Assembly: GCA_021464415.1 (NCBI GenBank)
Contig: CM038463.1
Location: 62,001 to 126,000, forward strand
Source of the DNA: Lonicera japonica
Lineage: Eukaryota; Streptophyta; Magnoliopsida; Dipsacales; Caprifoliaceae
Direction of reading: 5' to 3'
Length of the DNA: 64,000 bases
In this document: piece by piece, positions 24,161 to 33,496 of the stretch
Layout of the letters: each line of letters starts with the position of its first letter
How positions within the stretch are numbered: position 1 is the stretch's first letter
Position numbers and translations under genes: made by a program
The notes under the pieces: generated by a model
What the model was told of the DNA's origin: nothing
What the model saw: only the letters and a program-made list of their open reading frames with translations
Databases searched by the model: none

Positions 24161-25107
24161 TTGGATCTCAGTCTCTCCTTTCAGGCCCCACCTCAGTACA
24201 CAGAGAACTGCAGCATTACCTAGAATGCTACCAGCTAAATTTTCAACCTCCAGAATTTCTGTTGAAACACACAGGGTTAATCATGCTTACAGTTGGTCTA
24301 CCTGCAGGCTAAAATCAAAGCATAATCTTCATAGAGGGGTTTTAACTGGAAATGGAACACTCTTTATGGTTCCTAAACAGTCTCATCTCCTCCTGCAAAG
24401 TGACAATACTTCAGAGAAGGAAATCAGGCTCAATTCTCAGAAATGCTGCACTCCTGCCCAGTTGATCTGCTGCTCCATCTGTCCAGAGAACTAGAACTTG
24501 AGGACTCAGTTTGATAATGGCTATAAGTCTCCAATGAATAAGGGGATTTTGAGGAACAGAAATGGTTATGAAGCTGCAATCAAAGCCTGCAAAACACTCA
24601 CCTGCACAATTCTGCCAACATATCATCAACTGCTTCATGGCCTGCAACTCTGGCTATTACATTGCATTATCAATCCTCAGCAAAGTGGCAATTTCACAGA
24701 GAAGTTTTACAGGGCCCTTTCTAATTCTCCCACCCACAGCTATGGCAGTCTCACTATCAGCAATGCAGCTACATGTATCATTGCAAACTCCCAGAAAATC
24801 TGCTGCAGAATTACTGTTCACTGGAGCAATTTAGCAGAGATTAGTTCTTTTGATGTTGACACCTACTGTATTTCTGATTGTAATATCTACATTTTCCTTG
24901 TAAATAGGAATAGAATGGTGCTAGGGTGCTGTATTACTAAATTGAATAGTGGACTTATGATAATTTACATAAGTCCATTATCCAATTTTCTGATTTTCTT
25001 TGTTTCTTGGCTTCATAGACCTTGGAGATGGTCTTATTGTATCTCCCATCCACATTTTAGTTATTTATGGCATGACTCTATGGCCTCTTAGGCCTTAGAG
25101 GTTTTAT
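24161..25107 (+). other. Long 3' UTR of element E with three hairpins and an antisense ORF2 piece
   Basis: At about 24,411-24,647 the minus strand reads FITISVPQNPLIHWRLIAI...KLSPQ, clearly like the family ORF2 segment ITISVPQNLPNLWRFI. An inverted piece of ORF2 is therefore embedded here. A long hairpin pairs 24941-24959 with 24968-24986. Hairpin 1 is GGAGAT (25024-25029) with ATCTCC (25041-25046). The terminal hairpin is CTCTA-T-GGCC (25076-25085) with GGCC-T-TAGAG (25091-25100). Confidence 0.7.
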
Positions 25108-25117
25108 AAAAAAAAAA

Positions 25118-25145
25118 CCCTAAACCCTAAACCCTAAACCCTAAA
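25118..25145. repeat. Telomere repeats (CCCTAAA)4 between E and F
   Basis: Four perfect units, followed by AATACCATTAAA and the F leader. Confidence 0.97.
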
Positions 25146-25244
25146 AATACCATTAAAAAAAAACACAATGAAAATTTCTAGAGAGAGAAAGTATGAAAAT
25201 TCTCTCCATCCTCTCTCCTCAATTTTTTAATATTATTTTAGTTG
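25146..25244 (+). promoter_or_regulatory. 5' leader with conserved upstream ORF (F)
   Basis: The upstream ORF is 25168-25230, beginning MKISRERKYENSL. The sequence is nearly identical to the G leader, including the unusual AATACCATTAAA prefix. Confidence 0.7.
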
Positions 25245-26093
25245 ATGATGATTCCGGCCACCTTGCCACAACCTTCCCCCACCATTACTCCACCACTTTA
25301 CCACCATGCCCCACCACAAAACCACTCTTCACCCCCGAAAAACCATCAATCCCAAAACAGTCCTATAACACACTCACATCAACAACAATATCACCCTCAT
25401 TCTATATCTCATCTTCCCATGGCAGATTTGGCTACTTTGCTTACAAAAATGGCTGATAGCCAAGCTCAACATCAACAACAGGTTGTTCACCTCCTGCAAA
25501 AGCTCAACATAGCACCCACATCTTCTCAGCATGCTCACAGTTCAGTTGCTGCAGATTCTGCAGCAGTTCAGGCAGATTTTATGCAGAAAATCCATCATAT
25601 CCCAGTTCAGTCAGGATCACATGTTACAGATCTGATTCGAGCAAGCCCACAAGTTATAAATACCCTACATAGGTCCTCCATTCCATCCCTCCCCTTATCT
25701 GCAGCTTCAAACAAATTTTCACCCCTTGAAGGTGACATTTTGGCTCAAATAGAAAGGGTTTCTGCTGAAACATTGCTACATTCGGTTTCACAATCCTCCC
25801 CCACTTTCTCACCATCATATATGACTCATAACAACTCCTTTTCTGCTCAGCATGTTAATGCTTCAGCCCCAGTCACAGATTCTGCATTTTCTGCAGAAAA
25901 TTTGCCTATAAGGACAGTTTTACCAGTTCTCATGGATTCTGCCAAGGGATCTATGTTTCATAACACAAGTCCTACAAGCAATTTATCTCTTTTTCTTTCT
26001 TTTTCTTGTATGTGGTTTTTTGGGTCTCTGGGGAAGGCCGAATTGTTTCCCCCCCTCCTGTATTCTTTTTGGTTATTAATGTTATGTGTCTAG
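25245..26093 (+). pseudogene. Truncated ORF1 fused to 3' UTR (F)
   Basis: From the ATG at 25245 about 236 ORF1 residues match G up to MDSAKGSM. The frame then reads about 45 codons of former 3' UTR to a chance stop, TAG at 26091-26093. No DUF4283 domain, zinc knuckle or RT is present. The 3' UTR hairpins lie inside this frame: GGGGAA 26030-26035 with TTCCCC 26047-26052, and CTAGCC 26090-26095 with GGCTAG 26102-26107, so the tail-part codons are not meaningful protein. Confidence 0.8.
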
Positions 26094-26127
26094 CCTTGGT
26101 TGGCTAGTTTTTTTAAAAAAAAAAAAA

Positions 26128-26154
26128 CCTAAACCCTAAACCCTAAACCCTAAA
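26128..26154. repeat. Telomere repeats (about 4 units) between F and G
   Basis: The first unit is CCTAAA (one C short), then three CCCTAAA units. Confidence 0.96.
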
Positions 26155-26252
26155 AATACCATTAAAAAAAACACAATGAAAATTTTTAGAGAGAGAAAGT
26201 ATGAAAATTCTCTCCATCATCTCTCCTCAATTTTTTAATATTATTTTAGTTG
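26155..26252 (+). promoter_or_regulatory. 5' leader with conserved upstream ORF (G)
   Basis: The upstream ORF is 26176-26238 and begins MKIFRERKYENSL: one codon (TCT to TTT) differs from F, but the frame and length are kept. Confidence 0.7.
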
Positions 26253-28466
26253 ATGATGATTCCGGCCACCTTGCCACAACCTTCCCCCACCATTACTCCA
26301 CCACTTTACCACCATGCCCCACCACAAAACCACTCTTCACCCCCGGAAAACCATCAATCCCAAAACAGTCCTATAACACACTCACATCAACCACAATATC
26401 ACCCTCATTCTATAACTCATCTTCCCATGGAAGATTTGGCTACTTTGCTTACAAAAATGGCTGATAGCCAAGCTCAACATCAACAACAGGTTGTTCACCT
26501 CCTGCAAAAGCTCACCATAGCACCCACATCTTCTCAGCATGCTCACAGTTCAGTTGCTGCAGATTCTGCAGCAGTTCAGGCAGATTTTATGCAGAAAATC
26601 CATCATATCCCAGTTCAGTCAGGATCACATGTTACAGATCTGATTCGAGCAAGCCCACAAGTTATAAATACCCTACATAGGTCCTCCATTCCATCCCTCC
26701 CCTTATCTGCAGCTTCAAACAAATTTTTACCCCTTGAAGGTGACATTTTGGCTCAAATAGAAAGGGTTTCTGCTGAAACATTGCTACATTCGGTTTCACA
26801 ATCCTCCCCCACCTTCTCACCATCATATATGACTCATAACAACTCCTTTTCTGCTCAGCATGTTAATGCTTCAGCCCCAGTCACAGATTCTGCATTTTCT
26901 GCAGAAAATTTGCCTATAAGGACAGTTTTACCAGTTCTCATGGATTCTGCCAAGGGATCTATGTCTGAAGCATGCCCACAAGTTTCCCTTACCTCTCTTG
27001 ATCTCCCCACAACAGTCAGCCCTCTGTCTGGTACCTCTAGCAACTTTTCACTACCTAAAACCCCAATTTTAGGCCATTTTTCATGCACAACCTCCAACTC
27101 TGCAGATTTTATGACTAATGGAGATGGTACTCAAGTTTTTCTACCTCAAAATGACCCACAGGATTCCTCTTGCACAGCTAGAAACACCTCTGGAGCTTCT
27201 ATGTTTGAAACTGCCTTTCCTACAAGGAAAATGGCCTTTTTTCACCCTCCCATGGCTCTTCAATCAGCTCAGGATCTTTCTCTTACCCAGCCTCCTCCAC
27301 ACCTCACATATAGCAGTCAAAGGAATTCTGAAATGGTCTCCCCCCCCTCAGCTATTCAGAACAATATTTCACCCCCTGAAACCCCTTTTTCTGCCTTTAA
27401 TTCTTGCATTCCTGCAAATTCTGATGGAGAGTTGCTCAGGCAGCTTCAGCTGCAACATAAAGGTGACTTTTTATTACCTTTAACCTCCTCTTCAGGTCCT
27501 GACCCTCAATCATCTTTTATTCCTTCTCTCTCAATTAAAAAAAACTGCATTCTAGGCCAAAATAATGCATTTTCTTTTCCTTTGCCTCACAATTCCCAGC
27601 AATCTTCTGCAACCTTGGCCCCTCTTTTTATTGATGTTGTTAATACCACTAGTGGTATTCCGGAGCCACAAAACCAGAATCTCAGTCCCACAAGTTTTAC
27701 CCAGGAAAACTGCCTTTTACCCACTGGTCTCAAAGCTGTGACTGCACAGAGTTCTGTGAATGACAATGTGCAGGCTTTTCCTTCTTTTTCTGATGTTTCT
27801 GACTCTGCAGAGGTTCAGGGATCTAGGACAGTTTTTGGTCAATCAATCTCTCTTCCTATCACCCCTCAATACAGCTCTCATGTCAGTCAACTTTACAACC
27901 AAAATATCCCTCAACTACCTAGTTCATTCCATAAACCCTCAACTGAATTAGTTACAAAAAGTCTTGTTGTTGTAACTAGATCTCAACCTCCTCAGTCAGT
28001 GCCTGGTCAGCCCTCATTTGCCAGTTTATTCCAGCAAGATAGTACTCCATCCCCTGCTCCTCTTACCCCTCTTCCTATTCCATACTCTAAGGGGAATTTG
28101 CCTGCTATTAAAATCGATGAACAGGTTTATCAAAAATCTATCAATGCTTGTCAACTCAACCTTATTGGTAGGATTATCCTTCCAAAAGGATCCCCTTCTC
28201 TCACCACCTCTGACCTGCATGCAATGTTGCAACCCAAATGGAATCTCAAGCATAATTTCATCCTTACCCCTATCGGTAAAGGGTTTTTCTGCATTAGGTT
28301 CAAAAGCAAAGAGGATCAAAACATTGCCTTTTTTGCTGGACATTTGAACCTCAGCCCAGGCAGCTTCAGGGTCCAACCTTGGACCAAGGATTTCATTCCT
28401 CAAAATCAAAAAAGCTCCATTTGTAATGTGTGCATTCGACTGCATGATCTTGCTCAAGATTATTGG
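26253..28466 (+). pseudogene. LINE ORF1 (gag-like), truncated by fusion (G)
   Basis: The frame is open from the ATG at 26253 and is the best available reference for the C-type ORF1. It has a ~640-residue Gln/Ser/Pro/Thr-rich N-terminus, KPSFASL-like and PIPYSKGNLPAIKIDEQVY segments, and the first part of a DUF4283-like domain. It stops being ORF1 at DLAQDYW, about 28,463. Translation would continue out of frame to a chance stop at 28602-28604. The CCHC knuckle is lost, so RNA binding is probably impaired. Confidence 0.85.
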
Positions 28467-29926
28467 TCAAATGTAGATTCAATATTCACCACACCAAGGC
28501 TCCAAATTCCTACAAAATCTCTTCCATTTGGCCTGGGATTAAAACTGCTCTCCAAATCATTAGAGAGAATGCTAGATGGATTGTTGGTAATGGTAAATCC
28601 ATAAACATATGGGAGGACCTGTGGCACTCATCCTCTCCTATCATTTGCCCTCCTTCTCTCCTTAGCAAGAGCAGCAATGTTAGTAGCCTCATCATCAATA
28701 ACAGATGGAAGATTCCCTCCTGGTTTAGACACCAATTCCCTTTTCTGGTGCATGAAATAAACCAAATCCAGCTGCCAAACAACCTTCAGGTTGACCAACT
28801 GATCTGGCCCCAAAACTCTAAGGGAGTTCTTTCTTTCAAAGAAGCCTACAGGTTCTTTAATAGCAGCACTCCAGTTCAATGGGCCAATAATCTGTGGCAT
28901 AACTTTGTGCCTCCTAGAGTTTCTTGTCTTACATGGAAAATTCTTCAAAACAAAATCCCAACTCAAGAAAACCTCCAAAAAAGAGGCATGGTGTTTGTTC
29001 CTAGATGTGAAATTTGTAAAAGCAATTTAGACAATGTGGAGCATGTCTTCCTCAGTTGCCCATATGCCTCTTCTCTTTGGCACTGGCTGTTTGATACCTT
29101 CTCTATAACCATTTCTGTCCCTCAAAATCTCCACTTTCTTTGGAGATTTATTTGCACAGCCAACCTCAGCCCTCAAATTAGCAACCTGTGGCTCTGTAGT
29201 AGCCTTCTAGTCTTTCACATGATCTGGGAATCTAGAAACCAAGCCACATTTGACCAGAAAAATCCCATCATTTCCAGAACCATACATCATTTAAAAGGCT
29301 GGCTTTCTGACCTGTCTCCCCTTATGAATGGTTGTATGAATAACTCAGTGGTGGATTTAACTATTCTCCACAAGCTGAATGTGAAAAAAAGATATGCCAC
29401 ATGCCTCAAAATTACAGAAGTCATCTGGACCCCTCCCCATTTTCTTTGGCTAAAGGTGAACTCTGATGGCATGGCCCTTGGGTCCCCTGGCCTGGCAGCT
29501 ATTGGAGGGGTTTTCAGGAATTACAGAGGCTTTACTAAAGGAAGTTACTGCAAATATATAGGTATCCATAATGCTTTCTATGCAGAGCTGGTTGCCTTCA
29601 TGACAGCAGTCCAAATTGCTTGGTCCAAAAACTGGAACCAAATCTGGTTTGAGATGGACTCCCTCACTGTGGTGAACTGTGTTAACAACTCCACCTTCAA
29701 ACCTCCTTGGCATTTAACAAATGACTGGCATAATTGCAAAATGCAGTTAAACCAAATTCAACACCACATTTCCCATGTGTTCAGAGAAGGCAACCAGGCA
29801 GCTGACACTCTCTCAAAAATGGGTCTCAAACACCCCTCTTTTATGTGGTGGGATTCTCATCCTCCTCAAATTGATGCCTACATAGCCCATGACTATGCCA
29901 GCCTTCCAAATTATAGATTCAGATGA
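28463..29926 (+). pseudogene. LINE ORF2 C-terminal fragment (G)
   Basis: An open frame of 487 codons with no internal stop: post-RT linker, zf-RVT (RCEICKSNLDNVEHVFLSC) and RNase H with D (NSDG), E (AEL), D (EMDS) and D (QAAD). It starts at the fusion and is out of frame with ORF1. No endonuclease or RT core. It is a third ORF2 subtype, distinct from those of D/J and E/H. Confidence 0.87.
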
Positions 29927-30474
29927 CTTGTTCACAAGCCATATCCACAATGATATTTCCCTCTGTAACCAGCAGCTTCATCACAATCTGTCCACCCACA
30001 GGCCTAACACTCTGGAACTCTAATCTGTTACAAACCTACTGCAGCTACAGGAAAGTTTCATGGCCCAGCTTTAGGCCCTCATGCACCTGCAACTTCCTAA
30101 AAACTCCTCTGCCCAGCATCCAGATCCTCAACAGCAAGAACCAGACCTGCTACCACAATTTCTGCTACAATTCTGCAGAATTACTGTTCACAGTGCAGTA
30201 TTTTCTTTCCTTAGTCCCTCTCCACTTTTCAGTCTACCTGTTTTGGCTGGTGGATTTGCTGTTTTTATTCTTGGTTATTAGGTTTATCTGTAATGAATTG
30301 GATAGTGGACTCATTGTCTCTTCTTTAAGTCCATCATCCAATTCTACCTCTTTACTTCTTTTTGTAATTCCTTGTGTTTTTTGCTTCCTTGGCCCTGGAG
30401 ATGGCCCCCTTGTATCTCCCTCCTTTTATTTATTTATTATATCTCTCTAATGCCCTTCTTTGGGCATAGAGATT
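29927..30474 (+). other. 3' UTR of element G with three hairpins
   Basis: A long hairpin pairs 30297-30311 with 30328-30342 (ATTGGATAGTGGACT against AGTCCATCATCCAAT, two imperfect pairs). Hairpin 1 is GGAGAT (30397-30402) with ATCTCC (30414-30419). The terminal hairpin spans 30444-30472: ATGCCC with GGGCAT, a bulged A, then TCTCT with AGAGA. Confidence 0.72.
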
Positions 30475-30483
30475 AAAAAAAAA

Positions 30484-30591
30484 CCCTAAACCCTAAACCC
30501 TAAACCCTAAAACCCTAAACCCTAAACCCTAAACCCTAAACCCTAAACCCTAAAACCCTAAAACCCTAAACCCTAAACCCTAAACCCTAAA
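30484..30591. repeat. Telomere repeats (about 15 units) between G and H
   Basis: CCCTAAA units with several CCCTAAAA variants. Confidence 0.97.
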
Positions 30592-30688
30592 AACCCCCAA
30601 GGAAAAAACCATGAAAATTTCTAGAGAGAGAAAGTGTAAAAATTCTCTCCAACCTCTCTCCTCTATATTTTATTAATTTTTTAATTTT
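30592..30688 (+). promoter_or_regulatory. 5' leader with conserved upstream ORF (H)
   Basis: The upstream ORF is 30611-30676, beginning MKISRERKCKNSLQPLSS and ending TAA 12 bp before ORF1. TGT replaces the TGC of I, a silent change. Confidence 0.7.
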
Positions 30689-33496
30689 ATGAGTTTTCCG
30701 GTGGGATTTATGAGTTTTTCGGCGAGCAACATGATTCCTCCGGCAGACCAACACCTCCACACCTCACCCAGACCTACACCAGCCCCCACCATGCCTATAC
30801 AAGATCCCTCTGCCTCCCACGCGCCTCACGCGCTACCCCATGAGCCTCATGTGCCATCCCACGCGCCCCCCCATACAGACCACGCGCCACCTTCTGCAAC
30901 CTACAACAAGAACACAGACACCACAAGAACCACCCTACATACCCCATCCCCCATAGAAGATCTGGCCCACATGTTAACAATCCAAGTGCAATACCAACAG
31001 AAAACGGCCATGAATAATCAAAAAATGGTGGAGGAGCAAGCACGGCAACAGGAGGAACAGGCCAGACAACAGCAGGCCATGTTAAAGCTTCTGAATAGCT
31101 TTATCACATCTAACAATGGCATTGAGATGCAAAGAACAAAGCCATGCATTGAATCTCTCCCTCCACAATCGGATGCCGCCATTGTTGATGATAAACAGGC
31201 TCAGTTTGATCCTACTGAGTATAGTGGAGTTCACGGAACACAAGCCATGCCTGACAGCATTCATAAATCCCATGACCCTTCAGCACTAGTAGCTATGGAA
31301 AGAAAGAAGAATGCAGTTTATCTGGGTGAAGTTTTAGTTGAAGAATATGCAAAAAATGCTCAATCGGCTGCCATCGATGCACAGTTGTTGTTAGAGTTGA
31401 AAAAGCAAGAAAAACAACCAGCCCCAGTCCATGTAAATAAACTTGCAAGCAACTCATCCATGGTGGCTGAAAAAGATGGAGCAGAAGATGATCAGATTGT
31501 GGCGCCAAATGATGAGGACACCCTATTACCCAATGGTTGTTTCAATGCTAAAGCTGTTATGCAGTGTCCCATGCTCAATCAGACTGCCCCAGCCCCCAAT
31601 GCAGAACTTACAGAGCCCACAAATGTCAGTCTAAATGCTGTCAACCATGTACCTCCTACCTCGGATATCCCAGCCACCAAACCTTCTTATGCCAGCCTTT
31701 TAAAACCTAAGGCTACTCCACCAGTCATCCCTGTCACACAGCTTCCAATGCCTTACAAAAAAGGCCACCTGATGGCTGTCAAATTAGATGAGGAAGTGTA
31801 TCAAAGATCTCTCAAATCCTGCAACAACAACCTCCATGGCAGACTTATTTTACCCCGTGGCAGAGCCCCAGTTAGAACAGCAGACTTGCAGATTTCTTTA
31901 GCTAATGTGTGGCAAACCAAAAACCTTTGGACAATAACCCCCATTGGAAGAGGTTACTATACTATTAGGTTTCTCACTGTTGAGGACAAACAAAAGGTGT
32001 GGACCTCAGGCAAATCTCTCCTCAAAGAAGGTACATTTCATCTCTTCCAATGGACCAAGGACTTTAAACCTAGCCAACAGAAGCAAACCAGAGCACATGT
32101 ATGGGCTAGGCTTCATGAAGTGCCTGAAGAATATATGCACTTTCATCTCCTTATGAGCATGGCTAATGTCATAGGTAATCCTGTCACCATTGATCCTTTC
32201 ACACTCAAAAAAGAATTTGGCCATTATTGCAGAGTTGAAATTGATGTAGACCTCAAATCTGAGCTACCATCTTCCATTCTGGTTGAAAGAGAGGGTTATA
32301 ACTTTGAAATTGAAGTATCTTATGAGAGAATCCCAGATTTCTGCTCCCATTGTTCTGTGATTGGGCATTTAGTGACTGCTTGCAGGTCTATCAAAAAGAT
32401 TCAGGAGCACCTTGAGCACCATTCCAAGCAGCCTCCAAAAACCACCAATATCCCAAAAATAAAAACCACCAGAAACTACCAGCCAGTTAACACCTTGGCC
32501 TCCATCTCAACATCTCCAATTCCCTCAGTCAATACAGAAACTTTTGCAGCAATTGGCAATGCTACCATTAGAACTTCTCAAAAAGTTGACAACCCCACAG
32601 ACCATCTGTCCCCTGTGCAGATGACTTCCCAAACACCTTTTGCATCTTCACAAAGCATGAATCTCACTGACTCTCAGCAAAAAGCTTTAGTAAATGCTGG
32701 TCTGGTAGATACTCCCAGCACCTCTCAAAACCCTCCACTACCCATTAATGCTTTGGCTAGCCCCTTGGAAGCCATCAATGAGCAACAACCTACCCCAAAT
32801 AATGCTGGTGGACCAGATGCACCATACACCTCACCATCTCATCACACCTACACCTCACCAACTGATACATTTGTCCCATGCTCAGTTGACCTATGCCATA
32901 CCCCCTCATCTCCACACATTGACCATCTCCCAATACACTCTCCACCTTCTTCTACCCCAGTGCATAACCCTTTCTCTCCTCTCAGTGGCAAATTCTGGTC
33001 AGACATGGCTGATGAGGAACCCTTTCCTAGCTCTGAAGCAATGGCTGATGCCCAGTTGGCTGATACTCTCCCACAGGTCTGCATCCAACTCATGGAAGAT
33101 GATAACACCTCTGTCTTCAATCAGTCCACACCCAACAGGAGTAATAATGCATCTCCCACAGTGCATTCTGTTTCCTCAAACTCCACCAGCAAGCAGCCCT
33201 CAAATTGCACTCACAAGGGCAAGAACAAAGCAGCACAATCCAAAGCAAAGCAAAAAAAGTTACAATCTGCTACTAATAGAAAAGCAAGAATTGAAGCCAG
33301 GTATGCATCAAGTCCCAGCACCCAATCCAGCAACAATGAGACTTATGAGGATAGGCTCTATAATGCTATTATTGCAAGGGACACAAATATTCAGAGCTGC
33401 TCCTTAGATGGTTCTGAATCCCTCTCACAGGAGAAGCCAAACTCTACAAGTTCTGACAGCTCTTTTTGCAGAACTACTCCCACCCAATCTCCGTGA
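30689..33496 (+). CDS. LINE ORF1, gag-like RNA-binding protein (H)
   Basis: Intact, 935 residues. It has the same order as E: Pro/His/Ala-rich N-terminus with HAP units; Gln/Glu-rich probable coiled coil at about 105-130; DUF4283-type region at about 330-545 (DEEVYQRSLKSCNNNLHGRL); CCHC knuckle FCSHCSVIGHLVTAC at about 550-564; Pro/Ser/Thr-rich tail ending near TYEDRLYNAI. The ATG at 30689 is the first after the upstream ORF. Stop TGA is at 33494-33496. No lesion is seen. Confidence 0.9.
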   Translation: MSFPVGFMSFSASNMIPPADQHLHTSPRPTPAPTMPIQDPSASHAPHALPHEPHVPSHAPPHTDHAPPSATYNKNTDTTRTTLHTPSPIEDLAHMLTIQVQYQQKTAMNNQKMVEEQARQQEEQARQQQAMLKLLNSFITSNNGIEMQRTKPCIESLPPQSDAAIVDDKQAQFDPTEYSGVHGTQAMPDSIHKSHDPSALVAMERKKNAVYLGEVLVEEYAKNAQSAAIDAQLLLELKKQEKQPAPVHVNKLASNSSMVAEKDGAEDDQIVAPNDEDTLLPNGCFNAKAVMQCPMLNQTAPAPNAELTEPTNVSLNAVNHVPPTSDIPATKPSYASLLKPKATPPVIPVTQLPMPYKKGHLMAVKLDEEVYQRSLKSCNNNLHGRLILPRGRAPVRTADLQISLANVWQTKNLWTITPIGRGYYTIRFLTVEDKQKVWTSGKSLLKEGTFHLFQWTKDFKPSQQKQTRAHVWARLHEVPEEYMHFHLLMSMANVIGNPVTIDPFTLKKEFGHYCRVEIDVDLKSELPSSILVEREGYNFEIEVSYERIPDFCSHCSVIGHLVTACRSIKKIQEHLEHHSKQPPKTTNIPKIKTTRNYQPVNTLASISTSPIPSVNTETFAAIGNATIRTSQKVDNPTDHLSPVQMTSQTPFASSQSMNLTDSQQKALVNAGLVDTPSTSQNPPLPINALASPLEAINEQQPTPNNAGGPDAPYTSPSHHTYTSPTDTFVPCSVDLCHTPSSPHIDHLPIHSPPSSTPVHNPFSPLSGKFWSDMADEEPFPSSEAMADAQLADTLPQVCIQLMEDDNTSVFNQSTPNRSNNASPTVHSVSSNSTSKQPSNCTHKGKNKAAQSKAKQKKLQSATNRKARIEARYASSPSTQSSNNETYEDRLYNAIIARDTNIQSCSLDGSESLSQEKPNSTSSDSSFCRTTPTQSP

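Larger units (their letters stand above)
17029..25117 (+). mobile_element. Full-length LINE element E
   Basis: It has the complete family structure: leader, ORF1, ORF2, long 3' UTR and poly(A) at 25108-25117. ORF1 is intact. ORF2 has one frameshift and two stop codons, so the element is dead as an autonomous unit. Confidence 0.92.
25146..26127 (+). mobile_element. Chimeric mini-element F (about 1 kb)
   Basis: The leader and first ~700 bp of ORF1 match C and G. At about 25,952-25,957 the sequence switches to the last ~150 bp of an A-type 3' UTR, poly(A) included (26115-26127). The switch falls on TATGT, present in both parents. It keeps the leader, upstream ORF and both terminal hairpins, so all likely cis signals are retained. 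Flanked by telomere repeats, it probably moved in trans. Confidence 0.88.
26155..30483 (+). mobile_element. Chimeric LINE element G (C-type ORF1 joined to ORF2 3' part)
   Basis: The leader and first 2.2 kb of ORF1 are ~99% like C. At about 28,463 the sequence switches inside ORF1 to the 3' third of an ORF2 of another subfamily, followed by its 3' UTR and poly(A) (30475-30483). The joint lies at a shared TGG. It has no endonuclease or RT core. Confidence 0.88.
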
